A stretch of 64,000 nt of DNA from an uncultured Collinsella sp. (lineage in GTDB: Bacteria > Actinomycetota > Coriobacteriia > Coriobacteriales > Coriobacteriaceae), in assembly GCA_900758475.1 (NCBI GenBank), contig CAAERQ010000034.1, positions 1 to 64,000 of the forward strand. The letters run 5' to 3'. The position numbers and the translations under genes are program-made. Below the pieces are notes generated by a model. That model ran no database searches. It was not told the DNA's origin and saw only the letters and a list, made by a program, of their open reading frames with translations. Positions 55,855-64,000 of the stretch are shown piece by piece; within the stretch, counting starts at the first letter, position 1; the number at the start of each line of letters is the position of its first letter.

Positions 55855-58413
55855 ATGGAATTTTACGCAAGCTGCCCCGAGGGCTTTGAGTCCGCACTCG
55901 CCGATGAGCTTAAACGCCTCGGGCTTTCGCATGTTCGCCGGCTGAAGGGCCGCGCTACGTTTGAGGGCGAGCTCGAAGAAGGCTATCGCGCCTGTCTGTG
56001 GTCGCGCCTGGCGAGCCGCGTGTTCGTGGTACTCGGGCGCTTTGAGGCGCAGGATGCCGATGAACTGTACGATAGCGTTTACGGCATCGCCTGGGAGAGC
56101 ATCGTCCGCCCCGGCGCCACCATCGCCATCACCGCCCGCGGCGTGACCGAGCAGCTGCGCAACACGCGCTTCTCGGCCCTGCGCGCCAAGGACGCGCTGT
56201 GCGACCGTCTGGCCGAGACCACGGGCCGTCGCGCCGACGTCGATGCCGCCGACCCCGATGTTCACCTACTGCTTTCGCTGCGCCAGCGCCGCGCGAGCAT
56301 AAGCCTGGACCTTTCGGGCGATCCGCTGTTCAAGCGCCTGCCGTCCGCGGCGACCCGTGCCGGCGAGGGCGCGCACGTGTTGCGCCCCGACTACGCCGCC
56401 CTGGTGCTGGCGCAGGTCAGCTGGACCGCACTGTGCGAGCGCGAGCTGACGGCCGACGATTACGAGAACGAAGCCCTGCCCACGCTGGTCGACGCCTCGT
56501 GCGCCGGCGGCGGTCTGCTGCTGGAAGCCGTGAACATTCTGACTGACCGCGCCCCGGGTTTTGCACGCGAGCGCTGGGGTTTTGAGGGCTGGCAGCTGCA
56601 CGACGCCGCTCTGTGGGAGCAGCTGCTTGCCGAGGCGCGCAAGCGCGAGACCGCAGCGCGCGAGCGCCAGGCGCGTATCGTTGCCGTAGACATCAACCCC
56701 GCTGCCCGAAAGACCGCCGAGCGCATGGTCAAGTGCGCCGGCTACAAGCGCTTTGTCGATTTTTGCGCCGCCAAGTCCGCCACCGTGCTGGACCATGCGG
56801 GCGCCGTCGCCGGCGCCGCCGTGGTCGCAGACATCACCGAGACCCCGCTTTCGCTCATGCACGACGCCATGACGTTGATCGGCGAGCTGCGCCGCGCGCC
56901 CGAGCTCGCTTCGGCACCGGTCGCCGCGCTCACCCGCGATGGCCTTATGGCCCGCGCGCTCCATGCCGAGCCCGCGCGCTCCATCGCCGTCATGCCCAAT
57001 AACGAAGAGGCAACTATTGAGGTTTGGTCCTCGCTCGACCACGCCGCCGCGGCATTTGAAGCTGCGACCAGTGCAGATGCCGAGGAGCAGGCCGCAGACG
57101 CTCATGACGAAGCCGCCGATACTCCCATGCCCGAACCTGCTGCCACGCTCGACCTGGGCGACGGCAAGCCGCTGCCCGTGCTCATCCCGGAGTCCGAGCA
57201 GTTCGCCAACCGCCTGCGTAAGAACGCCCGTCTGCGTCGCAAGTGGGCAAAGCGCGAGGGCGTGAGCTGCTACCGCGTCTATGATGCCGACCTACCCGAC
57301 TACTCCGCCGCCATCGACCTGTACGAGGGCTGCCCGCAGACGCCGGGCCGCTGGCTCGTCATCGCCGAATACGCCGCACCCAAGACCATCGATCCCGCGC
57401 TGGCCCAGGCCCGCATGCTCGACATCTTGGCCATCGCACCGCGCATCCTGGATGTTCCGGCCGAGCATGTGCACGCCAAGGCCCGCATGCGTTCGCGCGG
57501 CGGCTCGCAGTACGGCAAGCAGGGCGCCGGCAAGGGCGGCTCGGGCGAGCGCGCCAACATCGCGCGCCGTCGCCTGCCGCTCATCGAAGAGGGCGGCCTT
57601 ACCTTTGCCGTCAACTTTGACGACTATTTGGACGTGGGCATCTTCCTAGACCACCGCGTCACCCGCAACCTGGTGCGCGAGCACGCCAAACAGGCGCGCC
57701 GCTTCCTCAATCTGTTCGCCTACACCGGTACCGCCACCTGCTATGCGGCGGACGGCGGCGTCGAGGAGACTGTGACGGTTGACCTTTCCAACACCTACCT
57801 GGACTGGGCCGAGCGCAACATGCGTCAGAACGGCTTTGTGGGGCCGCAGCATCACTTTGTGCGCGATGACGTGCTCGCCTGGATTCGCGACCAGCGCCAG
57901 ACGCGCAACCGCTGGGACCTGATTTTTGTCGACCCGCCCACGTTTTCGAACTCGTCCAAGATGGGCCGCCGCACCTGGGATGTCCAGCGCGACCATGTTG
58001 AGCTTTTGGCCGGCGTATCGCGCCTGCTCGCACAGGGCGGACATGCCATCTTTAGCTGCAACCTGCGCGGCTTCCGCCCCGAGACGCGCAAGCTCGCACG
58101 CGCGGGCGTCGTACTGGAGGACATTACGGCGCAGACCATCCCCGAGGATTTCGCACGCAACCAGAAGGTGCACCATTGCTATATCGTGCGCCGACTGCCC
58201 ATCGAGGATGCCATGGCCGAAGTCGGCTTTAGCGCCGAGGAAATTGCCGAGCGAACCGAGGAGCTGCGCAACCCCGAAGCCCGCAAGCCTCGCGCAACGG
58301 CGCCCGCGCACGCACAGGCCGGCAACGGCAAGTCCAACTTTGCCGGCAAACCCTCCCCCGCCGGCAAGCCCAAAAAGAAGAAGTTCTACGCCAGCAAGCC
58401 CAAGGGGAAATAA
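55855..58413 (+). CDS. RlmKL-like 23S rRNA methyltransferase with degenerate first catalytic domain
   Basis: An 852-aa protein with the RlmL-RlmK fusion layout: an N-terminal THUMP region (FYASCPEGFESALADELKRLG), a first methyltransferase-like domain, then an RlmK-type domain. In the first domain the SAM motif reads DASCAGGGLLLEAV instead of D-P-x-C-G-S-G-T, and the NPPYG catalytic motif is absent, replaced by VADITETPLS plus long Ala/Glu-rich stretches (to about 425). The second domain is intact (LNLFAYTGTATCYA, VDLSNTYLDWAERN, FVDPPTFSNS). So m7G2069-type activity is expected but m2G2445-type activity is doubtful. A Lys-rich tail ends the protein. Confidence 0.88.
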   Translation: MEFYASCPEGFESALADELKRLGLSHVRRLKGRATFEGELEEGYRACLWSRLASRVFVVLGRFEAQDADELYDSVYGIAWESIVRPGATIAITARGVTEQLRNTRFSALRAKDALCDRLAETTGRRADVDAADPDVHLLLSLRQRRASISLDLSGDPLFKRLPSAATRAGEGAHVLRPDYAALVLAQVSWTALCERELTADDYENEALPTLVDASCAGGGLLLEAVNILTDRAPGFARERWGFEGWQLHDAALWEQLLAEARKRETAARERQARIVAVDINPAARKTAERMVKCAGYKRFVDFCAAKSATVLDHAGAVAGAAVVADITETPLSLMHDAMTLIGELRRAPELASAPVAALTRDGLMARALHAEPARSIAVMPNNEEATIEVWSSLDHAAAAFEAATSADAEEQAADAHDEAADTPMPEPAATLDLGDGKPLPVLIPESEQFANRLRKNARLRRKWAKREGVSCYRVYDADLPDYSAAIDLYEGCPQTPGRWLVIAEYAAPKTIDPALAQARMLDILAIAPRILDVPAEHVHAKARMRSRGGSQYGKQGAGKGGSGERANIARRRLPLIEEGGLTFAVNFDDYLDVGIFLDHRVTRNLVREHAKQARRFLNLFAYTGTATCYAADGGVEETVTVDLSNTYLDWAERNMRQNGFVGPQHHFVRDDVLAWIRDQRQTRNRWDLIFVDPPTFSNSSKMGRRTWDVQRDHVELLAGVSRLLAQGGHAIFSCNLRGFRPETRKLARAGVVLEDITAQTIPEDFARNQKVHHCYIVRRLPIEDAMAEVGFSAEEIAERTEELRNPEARKPRATAPAHAQAGNGKSNFAGKPSPAGKPKKKKFYASKPKGK

Positions 58414-58419
58414 ACAAAG

Positions 58420-58481
58420 TTGCGGTGGAATAGTTCCTAAAAATGCCTGGCAAAGGCCCAAACAGGAACTATTTCACCGCA
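58420..58481. repeat. long palindrome TTGCGGTG..., copy 2
   Basis: TTGCGGTGGAATAGTTCCT (58420-58438) pairs with 58463-58481 at 18 of 19 positions. Same arms as 28347-28409, different loop. It starts 6 nt after the methyltransferase stop. Confidence 0.85.
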
Positions 58482-58508
58482 ACTCATATTGGGATGGTGG
58501 TTGGCGAT

Positions 58509-59222
58509 CTAGCCTTGGGTGACCAGGCGGTAACCGATACCCACGTGCGTTTGGATATAGCGCGGATGCGCGGGGTCGGACTCGATCTTCTTGCGCAGCG
58601 TGCCCATAAAGACACGCAGGCTCGCCAGGTCGCTCTTAGTTGCCGTGCCCCAAATCTCGTGCAGGATAAACTGGTGCGTCAGCACCTTGTCGGCGTTATG
58701 CGCCAGCAGGCACAGGAGCTTATACTCGATTGGCGTCAGATGCAGCTCCTCGCCATCCATCGTGGCGATGCCGGCGTCAAAATCGATATGCAGCTCACCG
58801 GTATCAAACGAACCCTCAGAGACAACGCCGCCCGTCTGCGCATACGAAAGACGCCTGAGCGTCGTGCGAATGCGCGCGAGCAGCTCCTCGACCGAAAACG
58901 GCTTGGTCAGGTAGTCGTCGGCGCCGGCATCGAGCGCGCGGATCTTGTCCGCATCCTCGCTGCGCGCCGAGACCACAATGATCGGCATGCCCGACCATGT
59001 GCGCACCGACTCCACCACCTTGACGCCGTCCATATCGGGCAGGCCCAAATCGAGAAGCACGATGCTCGGCGTCTGCGATGAGGCGGCGGCGATGGCGGCA
59101 TGGGCGGTCTCCACGGCCATATGGCGCAAGCCGTGCGCCTCGAGCGCGGCAACGATTAAGTTGCGAACAGCTGGGTCGTCCTCAACGACCAAGATGAGCG
59201 GTTTTACGGCAGAGTTCGGCAC
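58509..59222 (-). CDS. KdpE-like response regulator
   Basis: A 237-aa OmpR/PhoB-class regulator: a receiver domain with acidic EDD pocket, phospho-acceptor Asp in LLDLGLPDMDG, KPF Lys, and a C-terminal winged helix (LTPIEYKLLCLLAHNADKVLTHQFILHEIWG). The sequence is of the KdpE type. The start is GTG 59222, with AAGGAG 7 nt upstream overlapping the end of the kinase gene, so the pair is coupled. Confidence 0.9.
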   Translation of the reverse strand: MPNSAVKPLILVVEDDPAVRNLIVAALEAHGLRHMAVETAHAAIAAASSQTPSIVLLDLGLPDMDGVKVVESVRTWSGMPIIVVSARSEDADKIRALDAGADDYLTKPFSVEELLARIRTTLRRLSYAQTGGVVSEGSFDTGELHIDFDAGIATMDGEELHLTPIEYKLLCLLAHNADKVLTHQFILHEIWGTATKSDLASLRVFMGTLRKKIESDPAHPRYIQTHVGIGYRLVTQG

Positions 59223-59226
59223 GGCG

Positions 59227-60852
59227 CTACTCCTTATCAAACGAAACGTCAGCGACGGGAAGCTCAATCGTAAAGACCGAGCCGTGCGGGTCCGCCGCGG
59301 CAACCTCTATGCTACCGCCATGCGCTAACGCAATGGAGCGGCAGAGCGAAAGTCCCAGACCCACGCTGCGATGGCTGTCGGCAAGACCGTGGTTGGCGGT
59401 GTAGAACGACTCAAAGATTCGCTCGCGGTCCTCGGGCGCAATGCCCGGGCCGTCATCGGCCACCGAGCACGCCACGCACCCATCGTCGACACTAATCGAG
59501 ATCATGATATGCGAGCCTGCGGGCGTATAGGTGATGGCATTGTTCACCAGATTGACCACCAGCTGCACCATCAGGCGCGCATCGACGTTGACGAGCGCCG
59601 GTTCATCGCACGCCACCACCTTAAGGTCGTGCTCGCGCACGGCCGGATTTACGTGGCGCAGTGCCTCCTCGACGATATCGTCCATGAGCTCGAGCGTAGT
59701 CGACAGATGCATGCCGCCGCCCTCGAGCTTGGTGATGGCGAGCAGGTTCTCGACAGTGGCGTTGAGCCACAGCGCATCCGAGCGAATGGATAGAAGCAGG
59801 CCGCGGCGCGTCTGGGCATCGAGCACCGCGGTGCCGGTCGAGCCCTGGTCGAGCAGCACGTCGGCATTGCCCGAAATACTGGTGAGCGGCGTGCGCAAAT
59901 CGTGCGAGATGGAGCGCAGCAGGTTGGCGCGCAGCTGTTCGTTTTTGGCGAGTACCGCCGCCTCCTCGCGGGCCTCCATGGCGCGGGCGCGGTCGAGCGC
60001 CAGCTCGCCTTCGCTCACGATGGCATCGGCAAGTGTCCGTTCCTCATGCGTCAGCACGTCGGGCTCGGCAACGATAGCCAGCACGCCCACCACCGAGGCG
60101 GGGTCGCCCGAGCGCACGAAGCCGTCGCCCGTGCGAACCGTCAGGTAGATGCCATAAAACGCCGAACCGCCAAACGTGGCGTCGAGCGGCGTTCCCACGT
60201 AGGCGGACGCCGAGAGCCTCGGCGGCATCTGCGGCGCCAGCTCGTGCACCGGGGCGGCATCGCCCACGGCCGTGTACGTCGCACGCGGCAGCAGGTCATC
60301 GCCCTCGGCGTCGGCGCTGTACCACACAACCGGACAGCCCGAAAGACGCGCCAGCTGCGTGGCCATGGCGTGAACGATCTGATGCTGATCGGCGCACCGC
60401 TGCAGCATGCGGTTGGTCTCGAGCACCATATGCGTGCGGCGGTCGCTGGCGGCAGCCTGTGCCAAGGCGCGGCGCAGGGCCAACGCAATCGAGCTCGACA
60501 CAAGCGAAACCACGAACATGATGAAGAACATGCCGGGATAGCCGCGGTCGATAAGCGACAGCGAGTAGCGCGGGTCGACAAACAAAAAGTTGTAGAGCGC
60601 CACGGCGGCAGCCGAGCTCAGCAAGCAATACAGGCGACTCCAGGTAAAGAATGCGCACAGCTGAACGGCGAACACATAGACGATCATGATGCTCGGCGCG
60701 AGACCCGGATGGTCGAGCAGCGCGCCCACAATCGTCGCCGCGACCAGCAGCCCCACCGATACGCAGGCGTCATACAGAGGAGTGCGGCGCGTCAGCGTTG
60801 TGCGCCGCCACCAAAAGCTATCGGCAATATCGCCGTCCGTACGGACGTCCAT
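59227..60852 (-). CDS. KdpD-like sensor histidine kinase lacking the N-terminal KdpD domain
   Basis: A 541-aa kinase: four membrane segments of the DUF4118 type (about 28-135), a GAF-like domain (about 150-290), HisKA with SHDLRTPLTSISG and the HATPase boxes NLVNNAI, DDGPGI and GLGLSLCRSI. The cytoplasmic USP/KdpD sensing domain of E. coli KdpD is missing. No kdpFABC genes are in the window. The neighbouring kup gene is the likely K+-related target. Confidence 0.9.
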   Translation of the reverse strand: MDVRTDGDIADSFWWRRTTLTRRTPLYDACVSVGLLVAATIVGALLDHPGLAPSIMIVYVFAVQLCAFFTWSRLYCLLSSAAAVALYNFLFVDPRYSLSLIDRGYPGMFFIMFVVSLVSSSIALALRRALAQAAASDRRTHMVLETNRMLQRCADQHQIVHAMATQLARLSGCPVVWYSADAEGDDLLPRATYTAVGDAAPVHELAPQMPPRLSASAYVGTPLDATFGGSAFYGIYLTVRTGDGFVRSGDPASVVGVLAIVAEPDVLTHEERTLADAIVSEGELALDRARAMEAREEAAVLAKNEQLRANLLRSISHDLRTPLTSISGNADVLLDQGSTGTAVLDAQTRRGLLLSIRSDALWLNATVENLLAITKLEGGGMHLSTTLELMDDIVEEALRHVNPAVREHDLKVVACDEPALVNVDARLMVQLVVNLVNNAITYTPAGSHIMISISVDDGCVACSVADDGPGIAPEDRERIFESFYTANHGLADSHRSVGLGLSLCRSIALAHGGSIEVAAADPHGSVFTIELPVADVSFDKE

Positions 60853-60880
60853 CAGCGTCCCGCCCCTCTCTCAAAAACAA

Positions 60881-60919
60881 AAACCACCACAAAGGGGACA
60901 GGCACCTTTGTGGTGGTTT
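60881..60919. repeat. loop-conserved hairpin, AAACCACCACAAAGG arms
   Basis: 15-bp perfect arms AAACCACCACAAAGG/CCTTTGTGGTGGTTT around GGACAGGCA, then another CCCCTTGTGGTGG half. It lies between the small membrane protein and kinase genes. Confidence 0.85.
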
Positions 60920-60965
60920 CCCCTTGTGGTGGTTCTAAGTGTAAAGCCTTTGCGACCTGCGGTCG

Positions 60966-61160
60966 TTAGACAAACAGCACGTGCGCGAGCAGGGCGCACA
61001 CGCACACCGCTCCAAATACCAGTGCCACGATCGAAATCACGCGGTCGGCCATATCCATGTTGGCCCGATTCGTAAAGAACCGATCTTCGGCAGCATCGGC
61101 GCGTACCTCACGCACCAGCTCGGTCGCAAGATCGCAACCGTCAAGCACCTTTGCATCCAT
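60966..61160 (-). CDS. small single-pass membrane protein
   Basis: A 64-aa protein: an acidic cytoplasmic N-terminal half and one membrane helix (about 40-62, DRVISIVALVFGAVCVCALLAHVLFV). The start ATG 61160 has GGGAGG 6 nt upstream. It sits between kup and the kinase gene and may be a regulatory partner of Kup or the kinase. I do not recognise a family. Confidence 0.65.
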   Translation of the reverse strand: MDAKVLDGCDLATELVREVRADAAEDRFFTNRANMDMADRVISIVALVFGAVCVCALLAHVLFV

Positions 61161-61229
61161 GGTTTCCTCCCAGGACTCAATCCCCGTCAATACAAACCCG
61201 CCCGTTCGCAGACAAACCTCGAACGTCGA

Positions 61230-63257
61230 CTACGGCCGCTCGTTGGGAGCCAGGCGCTGCATCTTGTTCACGGCCTTGAACTTGGTGAACAGCGGCACGT
61301 ACTCAAAGCTCACGTTGGAGTTCTCCAGGCCGTACCAACGCGCGGGCGTGCCGGCGGCGCGGCGGATGATGTACTTGAGCGTGATGGCCGTACGCTCGCT
61401 CGGCTCCACATCGCTTTCGGGCGCCAGAAGCTTACGGATCAGGACGAACTTGAACGTGCCGATGTTACCCGGATCCTTGTAGACCGAGTAGTCATGCGTC
61501 TGCGGCGGCAGCTCGCCGGTGGCAGCCAGGTCCTGAACAACCTGACGCAGGTAGGCATTGACGCGCTGGTTGATCTTGTAGCCCAGGTACAGATGCACGC
61601 GGAACACGTAGTCGGTGCCGAACGTCTCGACCGAATAGGCAAAGGTATGCGGTTCGTCCATGGTCTCGACGTTCACAAACCACCAGGCGTGGGCACGCTT
61701 GGGATGCTTGTCCAAGATCGAGTAGACAATATCGCGGTCGATGTAGTCGGTATGGGTGTCCTTGGTCAGGTACACGACGTTGTCGCTCATGCGCTCGTAA
61801 CGGTCGTCGTCGCGCAGGCGCTTGAGCTGCGGCAGGTAGCTGCGCAGCGGCAGCAGCGTAAACTGGCGCTGCTCGACCGCCGTGCCGTTGTACCAGCACA
61901 CCATAATGCCCATGATGAGTGCAGCCATGAGGATGGTGAAGTAGCCGCCGTGGAAGAACTTGGTGAGCGAGCTCACAAAGAAGAAGCCTTCGAGCAAAAG
62001 GAAGAAGGCCGCGAAGATCCACGGAGCAACCTTGAGCTTGCGCTCCTCGTGCAGGTAGAAGAAGAGCAGCAGCGTGGTGCACATCATAGTCAGCGTAATG
62101 GCAAGGCCGTAGGCGGCTTCCATATGCGCCGAGTTCTGGAACAGCAGCACCACGATGACGCAGCCGACAAGCATGACGTTGTTGACCATGGGGATGTAGA
62201 GCTGGCCCTTGGTCTCGGCAGGGTAGAAGACCTGCATGTGCGGCATAAGGTCCAGGCGGCTGGCCTCGGACACCAGCGAGAATGCGCCGGTGATGAGCGC
62301 CTGCGAGGCGATGATGGCCGCGACGGTGGAAAGGCCGACGGCAAACGGGCGCAGGCCCGGGGCGAGCATCTGGTAGAACGGGTTGAGGTCGGCAATGCCC
62401 ATGAGCTCGGGGTTGGCAGCGTTGTTCATAAGCCAAGCGCCCTGGCCCATATAGGAAAGCAGCAGACAGCACTTAACGAACGGCCAGGTGGCGTAGATGT
62501 TGCCGCGGCCGACGTGGCCCATGTCGGAGTAGAGCGCCTCGGCACCGGTGGTGGCGAGGAAGCAGCTGCCCAGAATCATGATGCCCGCGTGGTTGTTGGG
62601 GCTCAGCAAAAAGGCGATGCCGCGCACCGGGTTGAGGCACAGCAGCACGGCGGGGTGCTGGAAGACAAAGAACAGACCCGTGCCGCCCAGGAACAGAAAC
62701 CACAGCGTCATGATGGGGCCAAAGGCGTGACCGATCTTGGCCGTACCGATGCGCTGTACCAAAAAGAGCGCGATGATGATGGCGAGCGTAATGGCGACGA
62801 CGCGGCCCTGGTCATCGCCCAGCACGGCATGGACCGCCGGGATGGTGCGCAGGCCCTCGATGGCCGTGGTAACGGTAACGGCGGGCGTGAGGATGCCATC
62901 GGCGAGCAGTGCCGCGCCGCCCAGCATGGCGGGGATGATAAGCCACTTGCCGCAGCGCTTGACCAGGCTGTACAGGGCAAAGATGCCGCCCTCACCATGG
63001 TTATCGGCGCGCAGCGAGATGAGCACATACTTGATGGTGGTCAGCAGCGTGACCGTCCACACGACAAGGGAGAGCGCGCCAAGCACGAACTCCTCCGTCA
63101 CACTTCCGATGCCGCCGTTGCCGGCAACGAGCGCCTTGGTTACATACATAGGGCTGGTGCCGATATCGCCGTACACCACGCCCAGCGTGACGAGCATCGC
63201 CGAGATGCTCACAGGAATCGCAGCGTGCGAGGCTGCCTCCTTGGCCTTCTGTTCCAT
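61230..63257 (-). CDS. kup: Kup-family potassium uptake protein
   Basis: A 675-aa K+:H+ symporter-type transporter: about 12 membrane helices (GVVYGDIGTSPMYV at the first, VLISLRADNHGEGGIFALYSL, GAEALYSDMGHVG) and a C-terminal cytoplasmic domain of about 200 residues. ATG 63257 follows GGGAGG; an upstream TTG is less likely. First of a minus-strand series: kup, small membrane protein, KdpD-like, KdpE-like. Confidence 0.95.
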   Translation of the reverse strand: MEQKAKEAASHAAIPVSISAMLVTLGVVYGDIGTSPMYVTKALVAGNGGIGSVTEEFVLGALSLVVWTVTLLTTIKYVLISLRADNHGEGGIFALYSLVKRCGKWLIIPAMLGGAALLADGILTPAVTVTTAIEGLRTIPAVHAVLGDDQGRVVAITLAIIIALFLVQRIGTAKIGHAFGPIMTLWFLFLGGTGLFFVFQHPAVLLCLNPVRGIAFLLSPNNHAGIMILGSCFLATTGAEALYSDMGHVGRGNIYATWPFVKCCLLLSYMGQGAWLMNNAANPELMGIADLNPFYQMLAPGLRPFAVGLSTVAAIIASQALITGAFSLVSEASRLDLMPHMQVFYPAETKGQLYIPMVNNVMLVGCVIVVLLFQNSAHMEAAYGLAITLTMMCTTLLLFFYLHEERKLKVAPWIFAAFFLLLEGFFFVSSLTKFFHGGYFTILMAALIMGIMVCWYNGTAVEQRQFTLLPLRSYLPQLKRLRDDDRYERMSDNVVYLTKDTHTDYIDRDIVYSILDKHPKRAHAWWFVNVETMDEPHTFAYSVETFGTDYVFRVHLYLGYKINQRVNAYLRQVVQDLAATGELPPQTHDYSVYKDPGNIGTFKFVLIRKLLAPESDVEPSERTAITLKYIIRRAAGTPARWYGLENSNVSFEYVPLFTKFKAVNKMQRLAPNERP

Positions 63258-63381
63258 AAGCCGGTTTCCTCCCAACTTTAATGTTCGAAGGAATTATAGG
63301 TAATCGGCCTATGTTTGAATGGTACTGTTTTCCCAGCTAGATAAACATTTATACGGCCTTTAGGCCACCGCGACGATATGG

Positions 63382-63414
63382 AATGTGACAAAGGGACTGT
63401 CCCCTTGTCACATT
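63382..63414. repeat. loop-conserved hairpin, AATGTGACAA arms
   Basis: AATGTGACAA/TTGTCACATT around AGGGACTGTCCCC (13 nt), ending 2 nt from the nitroreductase stop codon. Confidence 0.85.
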
Positions 63415-63416
63415 CG

Positions 63417-64000
63417 TCATTTTCCAAGCCAGTTTTTGAACCACCACTCCATGGAGCGGCTCATCTCGGCCATAAAGGGGCTCGTGTGCTTGCGAGTGTA
63501 GATATCCACGACGCGCTCCCCCACCTCGCGGGCATGCGGACGGAACATCGCGTCCATCTCGGCCACCTGTGCGTCCATGGTCGCGGCATCCGCACGGCAG
63601 TAGTGCTCCTCGTGCACCAGGTTCACCACGGGATGCGCGATTGCCGGACGCTCCTTACGGGGCGTGCCGATGATGAGCATCGACAGCGGCATGGTATAGG
63701 GCGGCAAGTCCAGCAGCTCGGCGACTTCCTCGGCGTTCTCGACGATATCGCCGATGTAGCAGCTCCCCAGCCCCAGGGCCTCAGCGGCAACCACGGCGTT
63801 TTGCGCGGCGATCACGGCGTCTTGGGCCGCGATGGCAAAGTCGCCCAAACCCGGCGCGCGGCGGGGCGCCTTACCCGTGCGCTCGACAAACTCGGGCTCA
63901 AAGCAGCCCACGTGCTCAAACAGATCGATCCACTTGGCATAATCGACCACAAATATCAGTGCCCAGGGCGCCTTGGCGATCATGGGCTGGTGGTCGCACA
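63417..64000 (-). CDS. nitroreductase-family protein (5' end outside the window)
   Basis: At least 194 aa of an FMN-dependent nitroreductase-like oxidoreductase; the frame stays open to the window edge (residues before the ATG at 63983 read CDHQP). Seen: AAQDAVIAAQNAVVAAEALGLGSCYIGDI, PLSMLIIGTP and a C-terminal helix typical of the NfsA/FRP-like group. Substrate unknown. Confidence 0.85.
   Translation of the reverse strand, partial: CDHQPMIAKAPWALIFVVDYAKWIDLFEHVGCFEPEFVERTGKAPRRAPGLGDFAIAAQDAVIAAQNAVVAAEALGLGSCYIGDIVENAEEVAELLDLPPYTMPLSMLIIGTPRKERPAIAHPVVNLVHEEHYCRADAATMDAQVAEMDAMFRPHAREVGERVVDIYTRKHTSPFMAEMSRSMEWWFKNWLGK

Noticed and set aside
60981..63281. 766-aa open frame on the plus strand
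   Set aside because: Antisense to kup and its neighbour; composition (His, Asp, Gly, Arg) typical of a shadow frame.

Overview
The window looks like chromosomal DNA of a high-GC member of the Coriobacteriia (Actinomycetota), most likely a Collinsella-type gut anaerobe. This rests on overall protein resemblance, frequent GTG and TTG starts with clear GGAGG-like ribosome sites, a full F-type ATP synthase operon, and an actinobacterial style of rRNA spacer/leader at the left edge. No transposase, phage or plasmid gene is visible. The taxon is an inference, not a database result.

Layout. 1-3100: possible rRNA leader, phosphohexomutase, homocysteine S-methyltransferase and a DtxR/MntR-type regulator. 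3217-4464: peptidase T. 4717-7242: LytR-CpsA-Psr cell-wall ligase and murA. 7331-14217: atpI-B-E-F-H-A-G-D-C, all on the minus strand. 14498-17566: upp, glpK and a Sua5-type protein. 17715-18399: a HigB/HigA-like toxin-antitoxin pair. 18475-21498: prfA and prmC. 21748-26128: a polar amino-acid ABC importer with an M20 peptidase. 26392-28234: an aldose-epimerase-like enzyme and an anchored protein of unknown function. 28411-34256: a UbiX/UbiD decarboxylase locus with an anion transporter, a MerR-type regulator (frameshifted) and an apparent LpdD-like/IPP-isomerase fusion. 34418-39207: an MFS exporter, two AAA/DUF4143 ATPases and a low-molecular-weight phosphatase. 39390-40536: a TIGR04076-like protein and pyridoxamine kinase. 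40804-45110: a MarR-controlled heterodimeric ABC exporter. 45190-46643: a striking repeat array in front of a GGDEF protein. 46687-51113: a LysR regulator divergent from an SDR/MFS/Gfo-Idh catabolic operon. 51525-58413: tex, transaldolase, a HAD phosphatase and an RlmKL-like methyltransferase. 58509-63257: KdpE/KdpD-like two-component genes, a small membrane protein and the K+ transporter kup. 63417-end: a nitroreductase cut by the window edge.

Two things stand out. First, the UbiD locus encodes a transporter, a UbiD decarboxylase and UbiX. A divergence-free neighbour on the same strand seems to fuse a prenyl-flavin chaperone (LpdD-like) to a complete type-1 isopentenyl-diphosphate isomerase. 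That would place the source of the dimethylallyl donor beside the enzyme that prenylates FMN. Second, the intergenic spaces are full of palindromes. One family keeps a short GGGGAC-like loop while its arms change in a complementary way. Another is a larger nested element ending in a 12-bp GTTACG hairpin. Many sit within 0-2 nt of a stop codon. Two further arrays have near-integral helical spacing: three TGTA-N7-TACA dyads 33 bp apart before a DUF4143 gene, and six alternating inverted 16-mers about 31 bp apart before the GGDEF gene.
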